This document shows positions 1-5,727 of a DNA stretch of 5,904 nt, in pieces. Origin of the DNA: a bacterium (lineage in GTDB: Bacteria; Actinomycetota; Humimicrobiia; Humimicrobiales; Humimicrobiaceae); NCBI GenBank assembly GCA_030611285.1, contig JAUWQC010000070.1:1-5904 (forward strand). Direction: 5' to 3'. Each line of letters opens with the position of its first letter. The first letter of the stretch is position 1. The notes below the pieces were generated by a model. That model was given only the letters and a program-made list of their open reading frames with translations. It was not told the DNA's origin and ran no database searches. A program made the position numbers and the translations under genes.

Positions 1-594
1 GACAATACTGCTAAAAGCCTGGGAAGGTTGACTCTAAATCCTATTGCGCATATAGATTTATTCGGAAGTATATTACTGCCGCTGCTGTTGATACTTATTA
101 ATTCCGGTATAATATTTGGTTATGCCAAACCGGTTCCAATAAACCCCGGTTATTTTAGGAATTATAGAAAGGGTATTCGTTATACTTCATTAGCCGGTCC
201 TGTTACAAATCTTATTATTGCCTTTGCAGCAGGACTGGTATATGGTCTTTTTTTCTATATCTTTTTTAAATTAACAAATGGAATGTTAACGTCGGGCACC
301 TTTGGATTCAATGCTTTTAATCTTATAAGCCAAATTTTCGAAGGTGCTATATATATAAATATTTTTTTAGCCATATTAAATTTTATACCCATACCACCAC
401 TTGATGGTTCTAAAATACTTGCTTCTTTTCTTCCGGATGAAGCCATGTTTAAGTTTTTAAGTCTTGGAAGATTTGGCTTTATATTCATTTTTATATTTTT
501 GTTCTTAGGTGGAGGAATATTCTGGAAAGTAATATCTCCGCTATTTAATTTTATTTATAATATATGTGTTTGGTGGCAGTACTTAATTGTTTAG
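1..594 (+). CDS. Site-2 protease family protein (M50), 5'-truncated by window edge
   Basis: This is a polytopic membrane metalloprotease of the site-2 protease (M50B) family, which cleaves substrates inside the membrane. The frame is open from base 1 (DNTAKSLGRLTLNP...), so the TTG at 28 is internal and not the start. DNTAKSLGRLTLNPIAHID is the stretch that follows the HExxH zinc motif in this family, so that motif and roughly the first 35-40 residues lie outside the window (family knowledge). The second signature is present: NFIPIPPLDG, whose Asp (bases 403-405) is the expected third zinc ligand. The conserved AGPVTN segment (about 196-213) and several hydrophobic helices are visible. The gene ends in TAG and trpS begins 24 bases later, so the two are probably cotranscribed. 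Compact members of this family, without PDZ domains, are common beside trpS-scpAB; their substrates are generally unknown. Confidence 0.9.
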   Translation, partial: DNTAKSLGRLTLNPIAHIDLFGSILLPLLLILINSGIIFGYAKPVPINPGYFRNYRKGIRYTSLAGPVTNLIIAFAAGLVYGLFFYIFFKLTNGMLTSGTFGFNAFNLISQIFEGAIYINIFLAILNFIPIPPLDGSKILASFLPDEAMFKFLSLGRFGFIFIFIFLFLGGGIFWKVISPLFNFIYNICVWWQYLIV

Positions 595-607
595 CATAAA
601 GAGGACA

Positions 608-612
608 GGGAG
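608..612 (+). promoter_or_regulatory. Ribosome binding site of trpS
   Basis: GGGAG lies six bases upstream of the ATG at 619, with a further GAGG at 601-604. This supports ATG 619 as the start. No promoter-like sequence is evident in the 24-base gap, which fits readthrough from the upstream protease gene. Confidence 0.7.
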
Positions 613-618
613 TAATAA

Positions 619-1599
619 ATGAAAAAGAAAATGCTTACTGGATTTAGGCCAACAGGTAAATTACATCTGGGGCATCTGCATGGAAATATTAATAATATGA
701 TTAAAAACCAGAAAAACTACGAAAATTTTTTTTTCCTGGTTGATTGGCACGCATTATCAACTGAATATCAGAATCCCATAAACATAAAATCTGATTTGAT
801 GGAGTGTGTAGTGGATCTGGTGGCTCTGGGAATTGATCCTGAATTTACACATCTGTACAGGCAATCTGATATACCGCAGATTGCAGAATTAACATTATAT
901 TTATCAATATTTACCCCCATTTCCTGGCTGGAGCGGTGTCCCACTTATAAAGAACAAATAGATGAGTTAAAATCAAAAGACCTTTCAACACTTGGTTTTC
1001 TGTCCTATCCGGTACTTATGGCTGCGGATATACTTATAGTTAATTCTGATATAATCCCGGTCGGAGAAGATCAATTGCCCCATCTTGAAATTACAAGAGA
1101 GATTGCGAGGAGATTTAATTATCTTTATGGGAAGTATTTTACCGAACCAAAAGAAATGCTCTCAAAAACCGCACGGGTTCCTGGAACAGACGGCAGGAAG
1201 ATGTCTAAAAGTTATAATAATGCTATTTTCTTAGCAGATGATTTTGAAACCATTCGCAAAAAAGTAAGGATGATGATTACTGACCCAAAGAGAATACATC
1301 TTACTGATCCTGGTCATCCTCAAGTTTGCAATGTATTTGATTTTTATAAAATTTATAAAGAAGAGGGAATAGAAGAGATAGAAAAAAGATGCAAGCAGGG
1401 TAAAATCGGATGCACCCAATGTAAAGATGAGATTTCAGCTATAATATACAAGTCTTTAGAAGAGTTTCAGGAAAAAAGGAATGAGATTAAAAAAGATCTG
1501 AATTATATTTATGACATCCTGGAAGAAAGTAAAATTAAGGTTAGAAAAATTGCTGACAGGACCATATCTGATGTAAGAAAAAAGATGGGTATAGATTAG
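619..1599 (+). CDS. trpS: Tryptophan--tRNA ligase with probable Fe-S cluster cysteines
   Basis: Cytoplasmic class I aminoacyl-tRNA synthetase that charges tRNA-Trp with tryptophan using ATP. At 326 residues it is the normal bacterial length. Motifs seen: the HIGH-type HLGH at residues 16-19 within FRPTGKLHLGH, GEDQLPHLEITREIARRFN at 149-167, and KMSKS at 194-198 within DGRKMSKS. The FRPTGKLHLGH form belongs to the TrpRS subgroup that includes the Thermotoga enzyme, rather than the more usual GIQPSG form. Cys237, Cys258, Cys265 and Cys268 form C-x20-C-x6-C-x2-C, close to the C-x22-C-x6-C-x2-C that holds a [4Fe-4S] cluster near the anticodon-binding region in T. maritima TrpRS. Cluster binding here is inferred. 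The ATG is well placed behind GGGAG. The stop is one base before the scpA start, so translation of the two genes is probably coupled. Confidence 0.96.
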   Translation: MKKKMLTGFRPTGKLHLGHLHGNINNMIKNQKNYENFFFLVDWHALSTEYQNPINIKSDLMECVVDLVALGIDPEFTHLYRQSDIPQIAELTLYLSIFTPISWLERCPTYKEQIDELKSKDLSTLGFLSYPVLMAADILIVNSDIIPVGEDQLPHLEITREIARRFNYLYGKYFTEPKEMLSKTARVPGTDGRKMSKSYNNAIFLADDFETIRKKVRMMITDPKRIHLTDPGHPQVCNVFDFYKIYKEEGIEEIEKRCKQGKIGCTQCKDEISAIIYKSLEEFQEKRNEIKKDLNYIYDILEESKIKVRKIADRTISDVRKKMGID

Positions 1600-1600
1600 A

Positions 1601-2347
1601 TTGGAAAATTGCATAGAAACCAAAGATTATTTAATAGAATATCAAAAATTTAAAGGGCCAATATATCTGCTTCTGGAATTAGTTCAGAAAAAAAAAGAAG
1701 ACATTTATGAAATCAGCTTAAGCACCATTATAAAAGATTTTATAAACTATATTGAAATCAAAAAAAATATATTATTTGATACCTTATCGGGATTCATCTA
1801 TACAGCTTCTATTCTAGTAGAGATAAAATCAAGGTCACTTATTCCCTCCAAAAGAAAGGATTCATATGAAGAAGAGAATGTGCCAAATATTGAATTTTTA
1901 AAGAAGAGGGAAGAAGAATATAGAATTTTTAAAAAAATATCCAATTATTTCAGTAGTCTTTATGAAAAGGAATCCTTATATTTTATAAGGGAAGCTCCTA
2001 TGGAAAAAGAATTTTTAAAATTACTCCCTGACTTTACCAGAGATATAAATATAGAGGAATTATCATCTATTGCTTCAAAGCTTATTAAGTATAAGGAAGA
2101 AAAATTAAATTTAGGAAATATTTATAATCACAGGATAGGCATAAATATATTTGAAGAAATGAAAAGAATCAGGGAAATATTATATTCTAAAGATAGTATT
2201 ACCTTTAAAGAACTTACATCTAAATATGATGAGATTATAGACAAGATAATTTGTTTCCTGTCAATATTGGAACTTTTCAAAAAAGATGTAATTGATATTA
2301 TTCAGTTTGAAAATTTTGGCAATATTATAATAAAAATAATTAGATGA
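1601..2347 (+). CDS. scpA: Segregation and condensation protein A (kleisin)
   Basis: ScpA is the kleisin of bacterial condensin: it bridges the SMC head domains and binds a ScpB dimer, and acts on the nucleoid in chromosome compaction and segregation. The 248-residue length is typical. The N-terminal SMC-binding region has FKGPIYLLLELV (17-28), matching the family pattern FEGPLDLLLHLI, followed by KKKEDIYEISLSTI. The family signature LVEIKSRSLIP is at 72-82. A charged central helical region (about 85-175) would bind ScpB, and a C-terminal winged helix (about 180-248) ends in FLSILELFKKDVIDIIQFENFG. The start must be TTG 1601: an in-frame TAG lies at 1592-1594 and no ATG or GTG occurs before the conserved domain. 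A weak Shine-Dalgarno (GATGGG, 1584-1589) sits inside the end of trpS. One oddity is Tyr22 in place of the usual Asp of GPLDLLL. It ends in TGA, unlike the TAG or TAA of the other genes. Confidence 0.92.
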   Translation: MENCIETKDYLIEYQKFKGPIYLLLELVQKKKEDIYEISLSTIIKDFINYIEIKKNILFDTLSGFIYTASILVEIKSRSLIPSKRKDSYEEENVPNIEFLKKREEEYRIFKKISNYFSSLYEKESLYFIREAPMEKEFLKLLPDFTRDINIEELSSIASKLIKYKEEKLNLGNIYNHRIGINIFEEMKRIREILYSKDSITFKELTSKYDEIIDKIICFLSILELFKKDVIDIIQFENFGNIIIKIIR

Positions 2348-2374
2348 CCGGTAAGATGTGGAAGTGTAAATAAA

Positions 2375-2959
2375 ATGAATAACAGCAGTAAAAATAAAAG
2401 CACTAACTTATATAGCGGAGGGTCATGGCTAAAGGCGTGCGTAGAAGGTATACTATTTGTGTCTGAAGGAATAGTAAAGGCCAGAGATATATCTTCTGTC
2501 CTGGAAATTACTGAAAGAAAGGTACATGAAATTATAGAGCTGCTGGAAAAGGAATATATTAATGAAAATAGAGGATTTATTCTTAAAAGAGTGGCCGGGG
2601 GGTTCAGGCTTTATTCAAATCCTGCGTTAAGTGAGATACTGATAAAATTTATTAAATCAAATATACGTGCGCATCTTTCTCAGGCTGCACTTGAAACTCT
2701 GGCAATCATTTCCTACAGGCAGCCTGTTACCAGGACTCAAGTTGCTGAGATAAGAGGAGTTAGGACAGATAGCGTAATACTAACACTGGTGGATAAAGGA
2801 TTGATAAAAGAAGCAGGTAAGCTTAAAGAACCAGGGAATCCAATATTATATAAGATAACTGACAGGTTTTTAGAACTTTTAGGTATTGAAAGCCTGAAAG
2901 ACCTGCCGCCGCTTGAAGATATAAAAGAAAATGAAGAGGATAACCGGAATCCAGAATAG
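2375..2959 (+). CDS. scpB: Segregation and condensation protein B
   Basis: ScpB dimerises and binds the central part of ScpA in the SMC-ScpAB complex. The 194-residue length is normal. Two winged-helix domains are visible. The first (about 18-95) begins LKACVEGILFVSEG and includes GFRLYSNP. The second (about 100-170) has AALETLAIISYRQPVTR and IRGVRTDSV, with LKDLPPL closing the domain at 174-180, all diagnostic of ScpB. The usual GRPxLYGTT appears here as GNPILYKIT, a mild divergence. The acidic tail after residue 180 is unstructured and variable in the family. The ATG at 2375 follows GGAAG at 2360-2364, a rather long 10-base spacing, and lies 27 bases after scpA in the same frame. A GGAGGG-ATG at about 2417-2427 is out of frame and leads to a stop within a few codons. 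Confidence 0.95.
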   Translation: MNNSSKNKSTNLYSGGSWLKACVEGILFVSEGIVKARDISSVLEITERKVHEIIELLEKEYINENRGFILKRVAGGFRLYSNPALSEILIKFIKSNIRAHLSQAALETLAIISYRQPVTRTQVAEIRGVRTDSVILTLVDKGLIKEAGKLKEPGNPILYKITDRFLELLGIESLKDLPPLEDIKENEEDNRNPE

Positions 2960-2985
2960 TTAAATGTCAGGGCATTAAGATTTTT

Positions 2986-3022
2986 TTGACATCCTCACCT
3001 TAAATGGCTGGGGTTTAAAGTG
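2986..3022 (-). mobile_element. Solo right-end remnant of an IS200/IS605-type element
   Basis: TTGACATCCTCACCT (2986-3000) is identical over 15 bases to the end of the tnpB remnant at 5529-5543. It leads into an imperfect hairpin: CACCTTAAA (2996-3004) pairs with TTTAAAGTG (3014-3022) with one C-A mismatch around a 9-base loop. On the minus strand the terminus reads GGATGTCAA preceded by a hairpin, the layout of many IS605/IS1341 right ends; TCAA is the right cleavage site in the well-studied IS608. No tnpA or tnpB coding sequence remains. It takes up much of the 91-base scpB-lipoprotein gap (2960-3050), in which I see no convincing terminator or promoter. The TTGACA at 2986 resembles a -35 box but has no -10 at proper spacing. 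Confidence 0.6.
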
Positions 3023-3050
3023 CGTAGGATAATAAGTCCAGTGAGTACCA

Positions 3051-5501
3051 ATGATCAATCGAAAATTAATAGTTACAATAATAATATTAGTTATAATCTC
3101 AAGTTTATGCCTTACTTCCTGCTGTTATCGGCTTTTAAATATTGATAGGAGCGGTAAAGAAGAGGAAACTGTTGATGTAGAAGAATTTATAGGAATTCCA
3201 AATTCTTACCTTGTAAGTAAGCTAAAAGTCCCCGGGCAGGCTATAGACGTTGATATAAGCGGTAATTATGCCTATCTTACCAATGATCTGGGTGTCCTCT
3301 ATGTAATAGATATAAAGGATAAAGAAAATCCTTCCATAGTGGGGAAATGTAAAGGGATAAATTCGGCAAATATTGTAATTGTTAAAGATGATTATGCTTA
3401 TATCTCCTATACTGAGTGGATTAGCGATGATAATGAATCTTATACTGTCTGTGGATTTTATATTGTAGATATAAAGGAGAAAAAAGATCCAGAACTCATT
3501 GGGAACTATAATACCGGAGAGAATAATATAAAATCAGTATACGGTTTATTTATTGAAGACGATTACGCTTATATTAATACTACAGTTGAAAATGAAAACG
3601 GGGAAATTAGCAAGCTTGAAATAGTAGACCTTTTAATAAAAAGAAACCCTGAAAGTGTGAGCGCATATGAAGTGGACGGGTTGCCTTCAGGTATATGGGT
3701 AAAGGATGATTTAGCCTATATAAACATCAATTTTTATGATTATGAAAAAAAGGAATATATAAAAGACAGCAAACTTCTTATTCTGGATATAAAGGATAAA
3801 GAAAATCCCAAATTTTTAAATTCATACAAAATCCCTTCCAGTTCATGGAGCATATATGTGCTTGGGAATTATGCCTATATTTCAAGCTTTAAACAGGACA
3901 GGAAAACTGAAAAATATACTGAAAGCATACTTCAGATAGTAGATATAGGTGAATTATCCGATTTAAAAGTTTCAGGAAGTTGTGAAATACCGGGTGGGGC
4001 ATGGGAGATGGATTCTATAGGTGGCTTTATTTATATATCCAGTTTATCCGGAGGAATATATGTTGTAGATGTTACCGATAGCGACAGACCGGTTATTGTT
4101 GATAGTTTAAAAACCAGTGGAAACTCTTACGACATAGCCATAAAGGGCAATTATGGATATATTGCAGACGGATTTGAAGGGCTGGCTGTAGTAGAATTAT
4201 CAGGACGGACCATAGAGAAAGAAAAATTATATACTGGCAGTGACAAGGATATAAACTTACCTCCAGAAGCTTTTATTGAAGTTATGGGGGACAAATTATC
4301 AGGAGATTATTTTCAGATAAAAAATCCGGTATATTTTTCCGCCGAGAAAGCTTTTGATCCTGATGGAGATGATCTAAGCTACAGCTGGATTATAGATAAT
4401 AACCAATATTCAAATAAAGAATCTTTTTCTTATTATTTTGATAAACAGGGTGAATATGAAGTAATATTAGTTGTTTCAGATGGAGAGGATAGCAGCGAAG
4501 CCACCTGTACAGTACAGGTGGCAAAAATAGATTTACCTATTTTACCTGCCATCCAGCATGATTTTACAGTTGAAATAGAATATACTTTAATAAACAATGG
4601 TCCGGGAAGTTTAAGAGATATCGAATGTTTTATGAGAATTCCGCAGACCTATTATCCGTTTCAGATAATAAATAACTATACATCCAGTATTTCAAATACA
4701 GATGAAGTGTTTGACAAAAACTGGAATTTACTTATTCATTTTCAATTTGAAGATGAACTTTTAGAAGGAGAAAGCTTAGTTGCATCGGTAGATACAGATG
4801 TAACCCTATGTGAATTTAATTATAAAGATATTGAAATTAGAAGTATTGAAAGTAGTAATTTAAGCTATGATGAGGGTGACGAGGATCTGGAAATATATAC
4901 TACCGACGATTTATTTGTAGATTCAGATAATCCTAAAATCTATAATACTGCAAAATCTTTAATTAAAGATGAGACCAGACCAATAGAAATAGCAAAAATT
5001 CTATACAATTATGTGGTTGGCAGTCTTTATTATGATTTTCCACGCGCAGAAGAGGAGGATTACGAATTTCTTTACGCATCTGAAATACTGGAGAGGAGAA
5101 AAGGAGTATGTGCTGATTACGCTATACTTTATACTGCGCTCCTGAGATCAGCTGGAATACCTGCAAGACTTGCATCCGGAATCCCGGTATACTCTATTCT
5201 TTGTGAAAAAGAGAAAGAAATAGATATGGGACATGCCTGGGTTGAAGTAAAACTCCCGGGATATGGCTGGATACCAATAGATATAACTGTGGAAGATAAT
5301 TTTATGTCAGAAAATTATTACCTCGATATTACCACGGAAAAAGGTCCTGGATATTTGTATAAAAATACCACCATGGACCCCTGGAGTTATTATTATGACG
5401 GATTTTTCTTTTCATGGGATGGTAGTGAAATTCCGGAGAGAGAGCAGGAATTTTATTTTAGGGTAATTGATCTTGACCTTAAAGATATAATACTTGATTA
5501 A
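3051..5501 (+). CDS. Predicted surface lipoprotein: LVIVD beta-propeller, PKD and transglutaminase-like domains
   Basis: An 816-residue predicted exported lipoprotein of unknown biological role. A signal peptide (residues 1-23) ends in lipobox LTSC, so Cys24 would be lipidated and the protein held on the outer face of a membrane. Residues about 52-395 contain seven repeats of the LVIVD type (for example YAYLTNDLGVLYVIDIKDKENP, split here as YAYLTNDLG and VLYVIDIKDKENP), consistent with a seven-bladed propeller. A PKD domain follows (about 402-492; FDPDGDDLSYSW, YEVILVVSDGED). Residues about 500-597 form a beta-rich region starting HDFTVEIEYTLINNG, as seen before bacterial transglutaminase domains. 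The transglutaminase-like core (about 625-760) has the triad Cys687 (GVCADY), His728 (GHAWVEV) and Asp744 (PIDIT), plus GIPARLASG. It could therefore be a crosslinking, amidase or protease-like enzyme; the substrate is not predictable. The ATG is the only usable start, since an in-frame TGA lies at 3042-3044, but its Shine-Dalgarno is poor (GTGAG, 3041-3045). IS605-type ends flank the gene. Confidence 0.88.
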   Translation: MINRKLIVTIIILVIISSLCLTSCCYRLLNIDRSGKEEETVDVEEFIGIPNSYLVSKLKVPGQAIDVDISGNYAYLTNDLGVLYVIDIKDKENPSIVGKCKGINSANIVIVKDDYAYISYTEWISDDNESYTVCGFYIVDIKEKKDPELIGNYNTGENNIKSVYGLFIEDDYAYINTTVENENGEISKLEIVDLLIKRNPESVSAYEVDGLPSGIWVKDDLAYININFYDYEKKEYIKDSKLLILDIKDKENPKFLNSYKIPSSSWSIYVLGNYAYISSFKQDRKTEKYTESILQIVDIGELSDLKVSGSCEIPGGAWEMDSIGGFIYISSLSGGIYVVDVTDSDRPVIVDSLKTSGNSYDIAIKGNYGYIADGFEGLAVVELSGRTIEKEKLYTGSDKDINLPPEAFIEVMGDKLSGDYFQIKNPVYFSAEKAFDPDGDDLSYSWIIDNNQYSNKESFSYYFDKQGEYEVILVVSDGEDSSEATCTVQVAKIDLPILPAIQHDFTVEIEYTLINNGPGSLRDIECFMRIPQTYYPFQIINNYTSSISNTDEVFDKNWNLLIHFQFEDELLEGESLVASVDTDVTLCEFNYKDIEIRSIESSNLSYDEGDEDLEIYTTDDLFVDSDNPKIYNTAKSLIKDETRPIEIAKILYNYVVGSLYYDFPRAEEEDYEFLYASEILERRKGVCADYAILYTALLRSAGIPARLASGIPVYSILCEKEKEIDMGHAWVEVKLPGYGWIPIDITVEDNFMSENYYLDITTEKGPGYLYKNTTMDPWSYYYDGFFFSWDGSEIPEREQEFYFRVIDLDLKDIILD
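3309..3808 (+). repeat. Exact 23-base direct repeat in propeller repeats 1 and 4
   Basis: Bases 3309-3331 and 3786-3808 are identical and in the same frame, both encoding the repeat motif DIKDKENP. A diverged relative encoding DIKEKKDP begins at 3468 in repeat 2. Other parts of these repeats differ at the DNA level, so the identity suggests fairly recent duplication or gene conversion between blades. Confidence 0.8.
4500..4522. repeat. Perfect 11-bp inverted repeat inside the lipoprotein gene
   Basis: GCCACCTGTAC (4500-4510) and GTACAGGTGGC (4512-4522) are exact reverse complements around a single A. The palindrome encodes residues about 484-491 (EATCTVQV), at the end of the PKD domain just before the linker to the next domain. 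Being coding and without a following T-run it is not a terminator. It is more GC-rich than its surroundings. Whether it has a function is unknown. Confidence 0.85.
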
Positions 5502-5528
5502 AGATTAATCCATATTTTTATTGGTCTC

Positions 5529-5560
5529 TTGACATCCTCACCTAGCTAAAACAAGGTGAT
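5529..5560 (-). mobile_element. IS200/IS605-type right end with terminal hairpin
   Basis: On the minus strand this reads TCACCT, a 10-base loop, AGGTGA and then GGATGTCAA, where the element should end. The stem (5538-5543 with 5554-5559) is perfect over six pairs. A subterminal hairpin followed by a few bases and a TCAA-type end is typical of the right ends of single-strand-transposing IS200/IS605 elements. It lies immediately downstream of the TnpB C-terminal remnant, the expected position. The first 15 bases on the + strand match 2986-3000 exactly. Confidence 0.72.
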
Positions 5561-5682
5561 CACAGCCAGGCACATTCCGAAGCCTGTACCCTACGCATGG
5601 TGGGTTCCTGTTTCATCGGCTGGCTAACGCCATATCCTCCACAGGCAAAAATGGCATGCCCTGCCGCCATAAATTGAAAGTC
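5529..5682 (-). ncRNA. Possible omega RNA (reRNA) scaffold remnant
   Basis: In IS200/IS605 elements the TnpB guide RNA is transcribed from the 3' end of tnpB through the right end, with the guide taken from flanking DNA. This stretch is the equivalent region on the minus strand. It contains short pairings such as 5567-5571 with 5582-5586 (CAGGC/GCCTG) and the terminal hairpin at 5538-5559. If still transcribed, the guide would begin at base 5528 on the minus strand (GAGACCAATAAAAATA). This rests on family knowledge and position; the 5' boundary is a guess and expression is unknown. Confidence 0.3.
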
Positions 5683-5727
5683 TTATATCTCCTTTCTTAA
5701 GGCAAGAGTCTTAAGGCTGACTTCGAT
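5560..5727 (-). pseudogene. tnpB: tnpB (IS605 OrfB) C-terminal remnant
   Basis: Read on the minus strand, 5670-5563 encodes 36 residues beginning MAAGHAIFACGGYG and containing MKQEP, then TGA at 5562-5560. AGHA...ACG followed by KQEP is the characteristic C-terminal tail of many TnpB/IS605 OrfB proteins, the RNA-guided nucleases of these elements. The same frame upstream (5727-5686) reads IEVSLKTLALRKEI, resembling the NxSxNLKTLGL stretch after the TnpB zinc ribbon, but a TAA at 5685-5683 interrupts it. No zinc ribbon or RuvC motif is found further upstream in this window, so only the last part of the gene survives and the protein cannot be made. Its position next to a right-end hairpin supports the call. 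Confidence 0.7.

Noticed and set aside
28..30. TTG as the start of the site-2 protease gene
   Set aside because: The frame is open to base 1 and the upstream residues match the family, so the gene begins before the window.
255..488. Minus-strand open frame of 77 codons
   Set aside because: Lies antisense within the conserved site-2 protease coding region; no recognisable protein features.
1231..1419. Minus-strand open frame of 62 codons
   Set aside because: Antisense to conserved trpS sequence; low-complexity product without motifs.
2345..2347. TGA reassigned to an amino acid (fused ScpA-ScpB under an alternative code)
   Set aside because: No in-frame TGA occurs inside any of the five genes, tryptophan and glycine use normal codons, and scpB has its own start and Shine-Dalgarno.
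2425..2466. GGAGGG followed by ATG as an alternative scpB start or a small ORF
   Set aside because: It is out of frame with scpB and reaches a stop after about a dozen codons.
2986..2991. TTGACA as the -35 box of a lipoprotein promoter (also at 5529)
   Set aside because: No -10-like hexamer at 16-18 bases; the hexamer is explained as part of the IS-type terminus.
3020..3030. GTGCGTAGGAT as an inverted near-copy of ACCCTACGCAT at 5588-5598
   Set aside because: Nine of eleven matches over this distance is close to chance and does not extend.
5496..5510. GATTAA/TTAATC hairpin with a following T-rich stretch as a terminator after the lipoprotein gene
   Set aside because: The stem is only six pairs, nearly all A-T, and the T tract is interrupted; too weak to call.
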